Shown here: piece by piece, positions 9,493-19,439 of the stretch | How the letters are laid out: the number at the start of each line of letters is the position of its first letter | Position numbering within the stretch: the first letter of the stretch is position 1 | From: Verrucomicrobiota bacterium | GTDB taxonomy: Bacteria; Verrucomicrobiota; Verrucomicrobiia; Limisphaerales; JAEYXS01 | NCBI GenBank assembly: GCA_023431185.1 | Contig: JAEYXS010000107.1 | Coordinates: 1 to 56,441 of the forward strand | Reading direction: 5' to 3' | DNA length: 56,441 nt | Made by a program: the position numbers and the translations under genes | The notes under the pieces: generated by a model | What the model saw: only the letters and a program-made list of their open reading frames with translations | What the model was told of the DNA's origin: nothing | The model's database searches: none

Positions 9493-9579
9493 CCACTGGT
9501 TTCCCGGCCCTCCTCCTGCTTTACCGGTATCGTGCTTTCAAATCCTGATGATTCTGCCATGCTCGCCGAAGAGATACTC

Positions 9580-10314
9580 ATGGCTATGGCAAATTCGAAC
9601 CAATCTTCGGATGGCACCACCCGTCTCCTCATCATCGATGATGACAAAAAGCTGTGCCGCCTCATCGAGGACTACCTCCAACCGCTCGGCTATCATGTGG
9701 AGACCGTCCACACCGGCCCCGAAGGAGTGGAGAAAGCGACCGGCGAGAAATGGCACGCGGTGCTCCTGGATGTCATGCTTCCGGGCATGGACGGCTTCGA
9801 GGTGCTGAAACGCATCCGCGCCAAGTCCACCGTGCCCATCCTTATGCTCACCGCCCGCGGTGAAGAAGCCGACCGTATCGTGGGCCTGGAGATCGGTGCC
9901 GATGACTATCTGCCCAAGACTTTTTCCACCCGTGAACTGCTCGCCCGTTTGCGCGCCGTGATGCGCCGTTCCCAAGTGACCAGTGAGTCCCATACGGAGA
10001 TCGAGCCGGAAGCAGTGGTCGGCCCTTTGCGCGTGAATCCTAACAGCCGTCATGCCGCCATGGGGGATCAACCGCTGGTTCTCACGCCGGTGGAATTCGA
10101 CCTGCTCTACTGCCTTGCCCGCGCCAAAGGCCGGGTGAAGACCCGCGAAGCCTTGCTGGATGAGATCCGCGACCGCAACTACGAGGTCTTCGACCGCTCG
10201 ATCGACGTCCACATCTCCGCCCTGCGCCGCAAGCTGGGTGATGATGCCAAGGAGCCCCGCTACATCCGCACCGTGCGCGCCGCCGGGTACATGATGATGA
10301 GCCCGGAAGAGTAA
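9580..10314 (+). CDS. OmpR/CpxR-family response regulator
   Basis: About 244 residues. The receiver domain has the acidic pair IIDDDKK, the phospho-acceptor Asp in LLDVMLPGMDG and the conserved Lys in LPKTFSTREL. A winged-helix DNA-binding domain follows (LTPVEFDLLYCLA, then RSIDVHISALRRKLGDD and YIRTVRAAGYM). The ATG at 9580 is preceded by GAAGAGA at good spacing; the frame is open back to 9532. It sits 10 bp before the sensor kinase. OmpR-family regulators bind direct repeats with 11-bp period, matching the boxes at 926-975, 3239, 9398 and 9476, so this protein is the best candidate regulator of the YHYH genes. Confidence 0.9.
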   Translation: MAMANSNQSSDGTTRLLIIDDDKKLCRLIEDYLQPLGYHVETVHTGPEGVEKATGEKWHAVLLDVMLPGMDGFEVLKRIRAKSTVPILMLTARGEEADRIVGLEIGADDYLPKTFSTRELLARLRAVMRRSQVTSESHTEIEPEAVVGPLRVNPNSRHAAMGDQPLVLTPVEFDLLYCLARAKGRVKTREALLDEIRDRNYEVFDRSIDVHISALRRKLGDDAKEPRYIRTVRAAGYMMMSPEE

Positions 10315-10324
10315 GCATTTTTGC

Positions 10325-11887
10325 ATGAAGCACCGCTTCCCACTTTACGCCAAGATCCTGACCTGGTTCTTCCTGAACATCATCGTTCTGGGAATGGCTG
10401 GCTGGCTGATCGTGCGGGCGCATGTGAAAAGCGGGGTGGATTCTTTCCTGTCCGGTTACGTCACCCAGCGCGTTGAACCGTTGGGCCGTGAAATCATCGC
10501 CGAACTGAGCCAGTCATCCAAAGACGACTGGGGTGAGATCCTGCAGAAACGAAGTGAAAAACACGGCGTCACATTTTGCGTCACACTGGAAGGTGAACGT
10601 GGCCTCTTCGGGAACCTCGAAGAGCTGCCGGAAGAGCTCCGCCGACGTCTGCCCAAAGGCCCGCCTCGTGGCGGACGTGGTGGCGGTGGCCCTGCAGGCG
10701 GACCACCGCGCCGTCAGTTCAACGATGGTCCCTCAGGTGAAGAAAACTCCGGCGGTCAGGATGGTCCGCCGGATGGCTCCGGGGCCATTCGTGACACGCG
10801 GCCAGGCCCGCTCACCGGTCCTTATCCGATCCACCAGCGCTTCCTCGTCCGCACCACTGGCCCCGAGTACTATTGGGTCGGTCTGCAAACCCGCTTCACC
10901 AGCACGGACAGCGAGGGTGGTTCACCCGGTGCGCTCTTCATGCGCTCGGAAAGCTTCGGAGCTGGTGGGCTCTTCTTCGATTACAAGCCATGGATCTTCG
11001 GCCTGAGCAGCATCGTCTTTGTCTCTGCCCTGTTCTGGTTGCCGCTGGTCAGCAGCATGACCCGCTCCGTCTCGCGGGTGACGAAGGCCGCCGAGCAGAT
11101 CGCCGAAGGCCAGTTCGAAGTGCAGGTGGATACGAAACGCCGGGACGAGATCGGCCGCCTCAGTGATGCCATCAACCGCATGGCCGGCCGGCTCGCGGGT
11201 TTCGTGCATGGCCAGAAACGCTTCCTCGGTGACACCGCGCACGAACTCTGTGCCCCCATCGCCCGCATGCAGATGGCCTTGGGCATCCTGGAACAACGCG
11301 CCGATGAAAAGCAAAAGCCCTACGTGGATGATGTGCGGGAAGAGTTGCAGCACATGTCCGGGCTGGTGAACGAACTGCTCTCCTTCTCCAAGGCCGGGCT
11401 GCGCCCCAAGGCGCTCAAACTGAAACCGCTGCCCGTGTTGGACCTCGTGCAAAAGGTCGTCGCCCGCGAAGCGCGCGATGCCGTGGCCACGGAGATCAAC
11501 GTCCCTGAGAACATGCTGGTCCTGGGCGAGAAAGACCTCCTGATTCGCGCCTTCGGCAATGTGGTGCGCAATGCCGTGCGCTACGCCAGCAACGGCGGCC
11601 CCATCCAGGTCGCCGCCCGCACCGTGGATGACCATGTCGAGATCATCATCTCAGATCACGGCCCGGGTGTTCCGGCAGAGGATGTCACCAAACTCTTCGA
11701 TCCGTTCTTCCGCGTGGATACTTCACGCAATCGCGAAACCGGCGGTGTGGGCCTGGGTCTAACCATTGTGAAGACCTGTATCGAAGCCTGTGGCGGCACG
11801 GTCTCCGCCCGGAACCGCAAGAGCGGTGGCCTCCGCGTCATCCTGCGGCTGAAGCGGGCGTTGGAAGCAGACTCCGAAGCCGCCTAG
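10325..11887 (+). CDS. CpxA-like sensor histidine kinase
   Basis: A 520-residue membrane kinase. TM1 is near residues 14-34, a periplasmic sensor follows, and TM2 is near 222-242. Then come HAMP (about 243-295), the dimerisation/phospho-acceptor box with His near 305 in HELCAPIARMQ, and the ATPase core (FGNVVRNAVRY, SDHGPGVP, GVGLGLTIV). The box wording is typical of CpxA-type kinases. The sensor domain carries a low-complexity Gly/Pro/Arg insertion near residues 112-135 (RGGRGGGGPAGGPPRR), unusual for this family. The gene is co-transcribed with the response regulator; together they probably sense envelope or metal stress. Confidence 0.9.
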   Translation: MKHRFPLYAKILTWFFLNIIVLGMAGWLIVRAHVKSGVDSFLSGYVTQRVEPLGREIIAELSQSSKDDWGEILQKRSEKHGVTFCVTLEGERGLFGNLEELPEELRRRLPKGPPRGGRGGGGPAGGPPRRQFNDGPSGEENSGGQDGPPDGSGAIRDTRPGPLTGPYPIHQRFLVRTTGPEYYWVGLQTRFTSTDSEGGSPGALFMRSESFGAGGLFFDYKPWIFGLSSIVFVSALFWLPLVSSMTRSVSRVTKAAEQIAEGQFEVQVDTKRRDEIGRLSDAINRMAGRLAGFVHGQKRFLGDTAHELCAPIARMQMALGILEQRADEKQKPYVDDVREELQHMSGLVNELLSFSKAGLRPKALKLKPLPVLDLVQKVVAREARDAVATEINVPENMLVLGEKDLLIRAFGNVVRNAVRYASNGGPIQVAARTVDDHVEIIISDHGPGVPAEDVTKLFDPFFRVDTSRNRETGGVGLGLTIVKTCIEACGGTVSARNRKSGGLRVILRLKRALEADSEAA

Positions 11888-11892
11888 GCCTG

Positions 11893-14775
11893 CTACTCCT
11901 GTTCTTGCAGGGAATAACGCAAACGGAAGAAACGCCGCGGCTGACCTTCAATGGCGGGTGACAAATCCGCTTCGAGATGCCTCCCTACTCCCGGTTCCAC
12001 GAGCGATTGCCATTGGAGCCCCGGCCAGAGTTGCCAGCCACCACCTTGCAGGCCATCGGCATACTCCACCGCCAGCAACACCCCCGCTGGCAGTTGCTCA
12101 CTGACCGTCAGCTTCAGCCGCCGGTTGGCTGCGTCCAGTTGCATCACCCGCCCGCCATCGGGCGAATTGGGCGGTGTGTTGAGGATGAATTCCTCCAAGT
12201 TCGTCCGTCCATCCCCATCCGGATCGGCCCCGGGCAACAACTGGGCTCCGCTCAAGCCGCTGGCCGTGCTGATCCACGCGGCAAAGTCCGGCACGGTCTG
12301 CCGGCACGTCACCAGTAACCGTGGCCGCCATGCCACCGTGCCATGCTCCCGGGAGGCATGCTGATAGATCGTGGCCGAGGTCACTTGTGAGGCCACCACG
12401 TTGGCGATCGAGAGCATCCCGTCTCCAGCGGCCTCAGCCGCCACTGCCGGTGTGATATCCACGATGTCTTGCAATTCAGCCGCCAGTGCCCACGCCGCGA
12501 TCTGGCTGCCGACTGCCGGCTTGTTGTTCCACGTCAGCCCGGTCTCCGACCACGCATCATTGCCCACCAGATACGTGATGATCTGGGCGTCTGCATTCGT
12601 CTGCAACCGCTGCATGACCAGCGATGCCGACACAACTTCCAGACCTTGCAAGGGAGTCAGGTCAAACCGCAGATAACTTTCCCGGTCGAAACCGGTGCTG
12701 GCGACATTCTTCAACCAAAGGCTCGTCCCAGTCCCATAATTATTGTTGGGCGTGTCCCCATGCACATAGGCATCAGCCACCGCGATCAGTTCAAATTGCA
12801 ATTGCGGTGCGGTGCTTACCTCCACCGTGATGCTCGTCGTCGCCGCAAACCCGTCGATCATCAACCCGGTTATGCCCGCCCTGAGTTGCAGTTCATACGT
12901 TCCCGGCTGCGGAAATGTCACCGTCGAACTCGCCGCCTCCGGCGCCGTGAAGACCACCGTTCCCGGTCCCACAAGCTGGCTCCAAACGAATTGCGCTCCC
13001 TCCGGCACGCCCGCCTCATCCCCGAAACTCACCACCGGTGCCAGGGTCACGCTGTTGGTAGGGAAGCCCAATTGCCGAGCTGCCATCCCCTGTATCCGCG
13101 GCAGTTTCAACCGGCGGCGGCGTTGATCCTCGTAAAGGGAGAACGGCGTCAGTGTGTCCCCCTGCCCGACGCCCTCCACATGATCGACCGGTGCGGTCTT
13201 CGTCGTAGAAGTCCCGTCGGTCTTGACCGTCGTCACCCCGCCGCGCGTGCCGATCACATACCCATACCGGCTTTGCTGGGAATGGATCACATAGCTCTGG
13301 GAACTGGCCTTGCCCTCAGTATTCCAGTAAACGCCGTGTGCCGAGGTCAGGTTATGCAAAGGAGCCGAACCAAACGGCCGGTAGCGGGCCTCAAAGTAGC
13401 TGTTGTCCGCCACACTCGTATCGATCAGGTTGGAATGGCTGAAGTGCATATGGTGATCGCTGCCCCGCCCGCTAGTGTTCTGGTTTCCCGTATTGCCGGT
13501 CTGCTTGCCGGTGTTCTTGTCCAGGCAGCGATAGATGACATTGCCGCTGGTGGCCATGTGTGAGAACACGATGCCATGGCGGCTGAATTCCGCCGTGCAA
13601 GTGTCCAGCAGGCAATCGCTCGAGTTCTGCAAGCGGTACATATACCCGTTGCCGCCCCCGCCACCGAACTGCGGCCGCTGAAAATAACAGTCCTTCACCG
13701 TGATCCGGCTGCATTCCGAGAGCAAAATGCCATTAGAAAGCAGATGGCAGGTCGTGGTGTTACCGGCCGGCTGAAAGGTGTTCATGTTCCTTATCCACCC
13801 ATCCCGCACTCGCGTGAAGCGCAGCACATACGAAGCATGCGTATCATAAGAACCGTTGGCGGGACTGTTATAATCCTCCTCCGCCCAACCGGTCCCGGCA
13901 TGCTGCACGTTGCCGATGGAAAGATCCTCAACGCCCACCTCCGCGATCAGCGTCGTCTTCCGGTACACCCGGGCGTTGTCCCGCATCTTCAGATAGTACC
14001 GCGTCGGGATGTCCACCTCGATGATGTTGTTGGCCGCATCAATGGCCTTGATCTGCCGGTGATACAGGAACCGGCCGTAACTGTTGGCATAGCCCACCCA
14101 GCCATCTTCATTGTGCTCGTTGGCCCAGTCATCGCCCGGATCGGCCCGGATGATGATGAACTCCCCCACACTGAATCCGCTCGTGCTGGTCACCGGAATG
14201 CGCGTCGTCGGCCCCATCAGGTCAGCCGTTATGGTGGTACTCGGCGTCTGCACGGTGGTCCAGCTAGCCGATGATGGACCGGACACATTGATGATGACCT
14301 TGGAACGCATGCTGGTGCTGGTGTTCACCAAGAAAGTCTGCCCCGTCCCGGCCCCCCGCAACACAATGTTACCCGCCGCGATGTTCAGAGCGTAGGTCAA
14401 GCTGCCTTGCGGACTCACATGGTAAGTTCCCGCCGGCAAATAAACGATGCCACCCCCGGCTGTTGCCGCCGCATTGATGGCCGCTTGGATGGCCACCGTG
14501 CTGTCCGTGGTTCCCGTCGGGTCCGCCCCATAACCGCTCACCACATTGAATGTCGCACCCGGCGGATTGGCCGGCAATGGCACCTCACCACGCCGATAAC
14601 CGGCATAGGAAAAATCTTGGATGATTTTGTCCGTAGCAAAGGACAGTGCCGGTGTCGGCGACCAGCCAGCCCCGTAAAGCGAGCTTTCCCACGTCTGGGC
14701 ACTGGCACTCCGGCAGGCCAGCAGCAGGACGACGCAACACCAGAAAGTTGCCGATACAGACTTAAAACCGCTCAT
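11893..14775 (-). CDS. Secreted pectate-lyase-superfamily beta-helix protein with DNRLRE domain
   Basis: A 960-residue exported protein whose signal peptide ends at SASAQ. Near residue 75 is the N-terminal motif of Pectate_lyase_3 proteins (GYGADPTGTTDSTVAIQAAI, then GGGIVYLPAGTYHVS). A right-handed beta-helix follows to about residue 480. Residues about 670-830 resemble a DNRLRE carbohydrate-associated domain (ADAYVHGDTPNNNYGTGTSL, YLRFDLTPL). It likely acts on a polysaccharide outside the cell; the substrate cannot be told. It converges with the kinase gene, 5 bp from its stop. Confidence 0.8.
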   Translation of the reverse strand: MSGFKSVSATFWCCVVLLLACRSASAQTWESSLYGAGWSPTPALSFATDKIIQDFSYAGYRRGEVPLPANPPGATFNVVSGYGADPTGTTDSTVAIQAAINAAATAGGGIVYLPAGTYHVSPQGSLTYALNIAAGNIVLRGAGTGQTFLVNTSTSMRSKVIINVSGPSSASWTTVQTPSTTITADLMGPTTRIPVTSTSGFSVGEFIIIRADPGDDWANEHNEDGWVGYANSYGRFLYHRQIKAIDAANNIIEVDIPTRYYLKMRDNARVYRKTTLIAEVGVEDLSIGNVQHAGTGWAEEDYNSPANGSYDTHASYVLRFTRVRDGWIRNMNTFQPAGNTTTCHLLSNGILLSECSRITVKDCYFQRPQFGGGGGNGYMYRLQNSSDCLLDTCTAEFSRHGIVFSHMATSGNVIYRCLDKNTGKQTGNTGNQNTSGRGSDHHMHFSHSNLIDTSVADNSYFEARYRPFGSAPLHNLTSAHGVYWNTEGKASSQSYVIHSQQSRYGYVIGTRGGVTTVKTDGTSTTKTAPVDHVEGVGQGDTLTPFSLYEDQRRRRLKLPRIQGMAARQLGFPTNSVTLAPVVSFGDEAGVPEGAQFVWSQLVGPGTVVFTAPEAASSTVTFPQPGTYELQLRAGITGLMIDGFAATTSITVEVSTAPQLQFELIAVADAYVHGDTPNNNYGTGTSLWLKNVASTGFDRESYLRFDLTPLQGLEVVSASLVMQRLQTNADAQIITYLVGNDAWSETGLTWNNKPAVGSQIAAWALAAELQDIVDITPAVAAEAAGDGMLSIANVVASQVTSATIYQHASREHGTVAWRPRLLVTCRQTVPDFAAWISTASGLSGAQLLPGADPDGDGRTNLEEFILNTPPNSPDGGRVMQLDAANRRLKLTVSEQLPAGVLLAVEYADGLQGGGWQLWPGLQWQSLVEPGVGRHLEADLSPAIEGQPRRFFRLRYSLQEQE

Positions 14776-14923
14776 TCAGCACTTGGTACAATGATGGACA
14801 TAGGCAGAGCACGTGGCTCCGCAATAGTTCGGTTGAATCCGTGCAAGCTAATCCGTGGACAACCACTTTGCAACCCCAGCACGAAGGATTGACGCCCCGC
14901 CCCTTCTGCCCTGAAATCCGCGC

Positions 14924-15865
14924 ATGAACCGCGTGGACAGGTTGCTGGGCATGATTCTCTTTTTGCAAGGACGCCGGGTCGTCCGGGCCGAGGACATGGC
15001 CGCGCACTTCGAGATCAGCGTCCGCACGGTTTATCGCGACCTCGCCGCATTAGGTGAAGTGGGCGTGCCCATCGTGGCCGAAGCGGGCGTGGGCTACAGC
15101 CTCGTGCGCGGGTATCATCTGCCACCCGTGATGTTCACCGCGCAGGAAGCCGGGGCCATCGCCACCGGCAGCGTGCTGGTGAATCAGTTCACCGATGCTT
15201 CCCTCCAAGCTCCGATGCAGTCCGCGCTGATGAAGATCCGCGCCGTGCTGCCCGCCGAGCAACAACGGCACTTGGAGAACATCGAGCGCAGCATCGCTTT
15301 CCCCCGCAACAAAACTCCGGAGGCCGCCAATCTCATCGAGCTTCAGCAAGCGCTCGCCCAACGCCGCGTGGTACGAATCGATTACCACGGCGCAAAGGAT
15401 GAAACAGCCAAACCCCGCGATATCGAACCGCTCTTCCTCATCTATTATCTCGAACGCTGGCACCTCATGGCCTGGTGCCGGCTGCGTCAGGACGTGCGCG
15501 ATTTTCGCACGGACCGCATCCAGCATATCACCATTCTGAAGGAGACGTTCACTCCCCGCGAAGATGTCACGTATGAAAAACTGCGGGAGCTCTGGCGCAA
15601 GGAATCCACGAGCCTGACGGCCAAGGTGCTTTTCGCCCCCCTCTCTGCGGAGCGTGCCCGCCGCGAGTGGTCTCTGGGCGTGCAGAAGGAAGTGAAGCGA
15701 AAGGACGGCTCCGTCCTCATGCTCAGCACCGGCTCGTTTGATTGGATGACTGGCTGGCTGCTCTCCTTCGGCACGAACGCGACCGTCCTCGAACCTCCCG
15801 AGTTGAAGCAACGCGTCATCGAAGCGGCTGAAAAAGCGCTCGCACATCATCGTAAAGCATCCTGA
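14924..15865 (+). CDS. YafY-type HTH-WYL transcriptional regulator
   Basis: 313 residues. The N-terminus is a DeoR-like winged helix (MNRVDRLLGMILFLQG, then FEISVRTVYRDLAALGEVGV). A WYL domain follows (RRVVRIDYHG, LEPLFLIYYLERWHLMAWC-like core with DFRTDRIQHI). Proteins of this type bind a ligand or nucleic acid through the WYL domain and repress or activate neighbours. The SDR gene 38 bp downstream on the same strand may be a target. Confidence 0.88.
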   Translation: MNRVDRLLGMILFLQGRRVVRAEDMAAHFEISVRTVYRDLAALGEVGVPIVAEAGVGYSLVRGYHLPPVMFTAQEAGAIATGSVLVNQFTDASLQAPMQSALMKIRAVLPAEQQRHLENIERSIAFPRNKTPEAANLIELQQALAQRRVVRIDYHGAKDETAKPRDIEPLFLIYYLERWHLMAWCRLRQDVRDFRTDRIQHITILKETFTPREDVTYEKLRELWRKESTSLTAKVLFAPLSAERARREWSLGVQKEVKRKDGSVLMLSTGSFDWMTGWLLSFGTNATVLEPPELKQRVIEAAEKALAHHRKAS

Positions 15866-15903
15866 CATAACGTTGTCAGTGGCCGGGTGGACACTGCGGG
15901 CAT

Positions 15904-16809
15904 ATGACAACGGATGTTGGCACTCCCCAATCTCCAGCCTCCTCAGTGGAAGCTGTTTCACTCCACGATCCCAATCGCCCCTTGCTTGGCCACACCGCCG
16001 TCGTGACCGGTGCCAGCCGCGGTGCGGGAAAAGGCATCGCGCTCGCCTTGGGTTCCGCCGGAGCCACTGTCTATGTCCTCGCCCGCACCAGCCGAAAAAG
16101 TCCGCGCAAGGACGATATCCCCGGCACCATCGAAGACACCGCCGAAGCTGTCACCGCCCACGGCGGACGCGGCATCGCCCGTGCCTGTGACTGCTCGGAC
16201 CAATGGCAGCTTGAGGCCGCCATCAACCGCATCGGGGCCGAGTGCGGTCACATCGACCTGCTCGTGAATTGCGCCTGGGCAGGCAACGAACTCACCATCG
16301 ATCTCAAGCCCTTCTGGGAACAATCCTCCGAGCATTGGACAAACATGTTCGATCAAGGTGTGAAAACCTACGCCCTCGCCAGTGCCGCGGCAGTGCCCTG
16401 GATGCTGCCCCGGCAAAGCGGCCTCATCGTGAACATCACTGCGTGGGATCGCGACAAATATACCGGCCACTTCTTCTACGATCTCGCAAAGAGCACGATG
16501 AACCGCATGGCCTTCGCGATGGGCACGGAACTGAAACCTCATGGCATCACCGCGCTCGCACTGGCTCCGGGCTTCATGCGCACGGAGCGAGTGATGAAAG
16601 CGCTGGCAGATGATCCCTCACTCACGGACACGGTAGGTATTCCTTCAGAAACTCCGGCTTATGCAGGCCGCGCCGTCGCTGCGCTCACCGCCGATCGCAA
16701 CGTGTTACGTCACACCGGCAAAGTGCTCTGTGTGGGTGATCTCGCGCAGGAATACGGCTTTACTGATGTAGATGGAACACAGCCAAAACCATTCCGGCTC
16801 GGCGACTGA
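15904..16809 (+). CDS. Short-chain dehydrogenase/reductase
   Basis: 301 residues with a Rossmann fold. The cofactor loop TGASRGAGKGIA is near residue 37, an NCAW segment replaces NNAG, and the catalytic YxxxK is present as YDLAK. The usual catalytic serine position reads NITAWD, so Ser appears replaced, which may alter or reduce activity. An NAD(P)-dependent oxidoreductase of unknown substrate. It follows the WYL regulator. Confidence 0.85.
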   Translation: MTTDVGTPQSPASSVEAVSLHDPNRPLLGHTAVVTGASRGAGKGIALALGSAGATVYVLARTSRKSPRKDDIPGTIEDTAEAVTAHGGRGIARACDCSDQWQLEAAINRIGAECGHIDLLVNCAWAGNELTIDLKPFWEQSSEHWTNMFDQGVKTYALASAAAVPWMLPRQSGLIVNITAWDRDKYTGHFFYDLAKSTMNRMAFAMGTELKPHGITALALAPGFMRTERVMKALADDPSLTDTVGIPSETPAYAGRAVAALTADRNVLRHTGKVLCVGDLAQEYGFTDVDGTQPKPFRLGD

Positions 16810-16815
16810 ACTCGC

Positions 16816-17220
16816 CTACTTCTTCCGCAACGACTTCCACGGCTCCTCACCGCTCACATCCACCGCGAAGGGCCCCTTGGCCGCTGCCGGTGAAAGTATC
16901 GCCAGAAACATCACGTCCTTATTCGTCGGATTAAACGAAGCATGCACCACACCCGCGGGGATCACTGCGAGCTCGCCCGGGTTGAGCACTTTCATCTCCT
17001 TCTCCACCCACTGCTCCAGTTGGCCCTCCAGCACGTAGAGGACTTCTTCCAGCTCCGGATGCGTGTGGAAATCATGCCCTTCACCCGGCGGCAACGTCGC
17101 CCGGCAGATCTGCAGATCCTTGCAGTTCGCGATCTCCGGACGGCAGAGCCAATGGTTCGTACGCCCCTTGAACTCTTCCGTCATCGCCTGCGCCGCACTG
17201 ATGAAAACATGCTTTTGCAT
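16816..17220 (-). CDS. Cupin-domain protein
   Basis: 134 residues with a single double-stranded beta-helix: motif 1 GHDFHTHPELEEVLYVLEG supplies His-His-Glu ligands, motif 2 is PAGVVHASFNPT. Metal-binding cupins of this size are often sugar or small-acid isomerases or sensors. Its stop nearly abuts that of the SDR. It lies 58 bp downstream of the PEP-hydrolase-family gene on the same strand, so the two are probably co-transcribed. Confidence 0.85.
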   Translation of the reverse strand: MQKHVFISAAQAMTEEFKGRTNHWLCRPEIANCKDLQICRATLPPGEGHDFHTHPELEEVLYVLEGQLEQWVEKEMKVLNPGELAVIPAGVVHASFNPTNKDVMFLAILSPAAAKGPFAVDVSGEEPWKSLRKK

Positions 17221-17278
17221 AGTATTTTCAACTATTCTTCCACTCCGCGCTCTCCGTGCCTCCGTGGTGAAAAAGACC

Positions 17279-18166
17279 CTACTTCTTCTTCCCCCACTTC
17301 TTCGCCGCCGGAGCCTTCAGCGCCTTGAACTCCTTCGTCAAGTTCGTCAGCGAAGCTTCCACGCCCATGCGCTCCAGCGAGCTCGCGCCCACGAAGCCCA
17401 CCGCATCCGTGTTCTTCATCACACGATCCGCATCTTGCGGCGTGTTGATCGGTCCGCCATGGCACAGGAAGAAGATATCTTTCCGCACGCGGCTCGCCGC
17501 ATCGATGATCTCTTGAGTGCGCTTGATCGTGAAATCCCACGACACCACGGACTTTGTCACGCCAATGGAACCACCCACCGTCGTGCCCACATGCGCGATG
17601 ATCGCATCCGCACCCGCCTTCGCCATCTCCACCGCTTCATCCGGTGAACCAACATACACCACCGAGAACAAGTCCATGCGCCGGGCGAGTGCCACCATCT
17701 CATACTCCTTCTTTACGCTCATGCCCGTCTCTTCCAGCACGCCGCGGAAGTGACCGTCCACGATTGTGTGCGTCGGGAAATTGTTCACCCCGCTGAAACC
17801 CATCTCTTTGATGCGCCCCAGCCAGTGCCACATGCGGCGGCGCGGGTCCGTCGCATGCACGCCGCAGATCACCGGCACCTCTTCCACCACCGGCAACACT
17901 TCGTACTCGCCGATCTCCATCGCGATCGCGTTCGCGTCACCATAAGCCATCATACCGCACGTCGAGCCATGGCCCATCATGCGGAAGCGCCCGGAGTTAT
18001 AGATGATCACCAGATCCGCGCCACCCTTCTCGATGAACTTCGCGCTGATGCCCGTGCCGGCACCGGCCGCGATGATCGCGTCACCCTTCTTCACCACGGC
18101 CCGCAGCCGTTCCACCACTTCTTTGCGCGTGTAAGGATTTCCTTTTCCAGTCCAGGGATTCGGCAT
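17279..18166 (-). CDS. Phosphoenolpyruvate-hydrolase-family TIM-barrel protein
   Basis: 295 residues. The opening motif KKGDAIIAAGAGTGISAKF, then YNSGRFRMMGHGSTCGMMAYGDAN and VPVICGVHATDPRR, are characteristic of the PEP-hydrolase-like/Tm-1 C-terminal family (a TIM barrel). The active-site-like segment GADAIIAHVGTTVGGSIG is intact. The C-terminus is Lys-rich. The exact reaction is uncertain. It is divergently transcribed from an AraC regulator 78 bp away, its likely controller. Confidence 0.85.
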   Translation of the reverse strand: MPNPWTGKGNPYTRKEVVERLRAVVKKGDAIIAAGAGTGISAKFIEKGGADLVIIYNSGRFRMMGHGSTCGMMAYGDANAIAMEIGEYEVLPVVEEVPVICGVHATDPRRRMWHWLGRIKEMGFSGVNNFPTHTIVDGHFRGVLEETGMSVKKEYEMVALARRMDLFSVVYVGSPDEAVEMAKAGADAIIAHVGTTVGGSIGVTKSVVSWDFTIKRTQEIIDAASRVRKDIFFLCHGGPINTPQDADRVMKNTDAVGFVGASSLERMGVEASLTNLTKEFKALKAPAAKKWGKKK

Positions 18167-18244
18167 AAGAACAAACGTCAGATATTGTTTAAGAGTGCAA
18201 TCCGGTTAAGTGAGTGTAGTATAGACGCACACAGACAACCAGCC

Positions 18245-19141
18245 ATGAGCGGGAAGCACGACAAGCTATCGGAAACGCACATCATCGGAGATGACACGCA
18301 TCAATGCGTCGTGCGCGCAGACACCCACGACCAGCGACCCTGGCTCCAGGAAGCCCGCGTGTGCAATACCCTCGGTCTGCACCAGATCGCCCATGTCGGC
18401 ATCGCGAACGCCAAGGTCCCCTACCGCGTCGTGCGCAAGGACCAGAGCGGCACCTACCTCCTCGCCTGCTTCGGCGGCCGCGGCAAGGTCCTCGTCGATG
18501 GCCGTTGGCAAGTTTGCTCCCCCGGCACCGCGTGCCTGTTGCCGCCGCACACCGTGAACGCCTTCTACGCCACCTCCGAATGCCGTTGGCAATTCTGCTG
18601 GGTGCGCTACGCCGAGCCGCCCGAGAAGAAACCCATCATCGCCGCCACCTCTCCCGTCCTTGCGAAGTTCGACAGCCTGCCACTTCGCCACGCCGTCGAA
18701 GGCCTCTACCACGAATGCGGTGCGAGCAACTCCCCTAGCGCCTTGCACCACTGGGTCGAGCTCATCCAATCTTACGTCCTCCAATTCGCGCAACCCTGGC
18801 AAGGCGACGACCGCCTCTGGCGCCTGTGGCATCAGGTCATCAACGAACTCGATCAAGAGTGGACTCTCGACCGCCTCGCCTCCATCAGCCACGTGAGCAG
18901 CGAGCACCTACGCCGCCTCTGCCGTCGCCAGCTCGGCCGCAGCCCTATGCAGCAAGTCACCTTCCTGCGCATGCAACGCGCCGCCGAACTCCTCAGCACC
19001 AACAACGACAAGATCGAAGTCATCGCCGCCTCCGTGGGTTATCAGAACCCCTTCGTCTTCTCCACCACCTTCAAGAAGTGGATCGGCTGGCGCCCTTCGG
19101 AGTTCCGCGCCAAACAGAACGCCTCCGCCAAACGGAAGTAA
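18245..19141 (+). CDS. AraC-family transcriptional regulator
   Basis: 298 residues from the ATG at 18245 (the frame is open further upstream but overlaps the divergent promoter). The N-terminal half is a cupin-like sensor (VDGRWQVCSPGTACLLPPHTVNAFY). The C-terminal half has two helix-turn-helix motifs (LDRLASISHVSSEHLRRLCR and IEVIAASVGYQNPFVFSTTF). Divergent placement suggests it controls the PEP-hydrolase-family/cupin genes. Confidence 0.88.
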   Translation: MSGKHDKLSETHIIGDDTHQCVVRADTHDQRPWLQEARVCNTLGLHQIAHVGIANAKVPYRVVRKDQSGTYLLACFGGRGKVLVDGRWQVCSPGTACLLPPHTVNAFYATSECRWQFCWVRYAEPPEKKPIIAATSPVLAKFDSLPLRHAVEGLYHECGASNSPSALHHWVELIQSYVLQFAQPWQGDDRLWRLWHQVINELDQEWTLDRLASISHVSSEHLRRLCRRQLGRSPMQQVTFLRMQRAAELLSTNNDKIEVIAASVGYQNPFVFSTTFKKWIGWRPSEFRAKQNASAKRK

Positions 19142-19439
19142 GCGTAGCCGTCGCGTAATGGGACAGGCGCCACCGCCTGTCCAGTCTCACTGCGATTAAT
19201 TGCACGAGCGCAAATCGCTGTTCCACTCTGCATCCTTCTGGTCTCTTTTCTATTCCGCGTATCTTTCCCGGCATCCCCCTTCGCTCCCTTTGCGTCCTTC
19301 AGTTTATATTTCCGTTTCGTTTATTTAGCGTGTTTAGCGGGCTCACCCCATCTGTCTGAATCGGCGTTTGCCGTCGGTGTTATTGGACTGCGGTTAAACT
19401 CGAACTGGACGAATCCCTCTCGACGGTGGACCTTGCCTC
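19142..19439. other. Intergenic region, no gene seen
   Basis: About 300 bp of pyrimidine-rich spacer. No hairpin or RNA gene is evident. Confidence 0.4.
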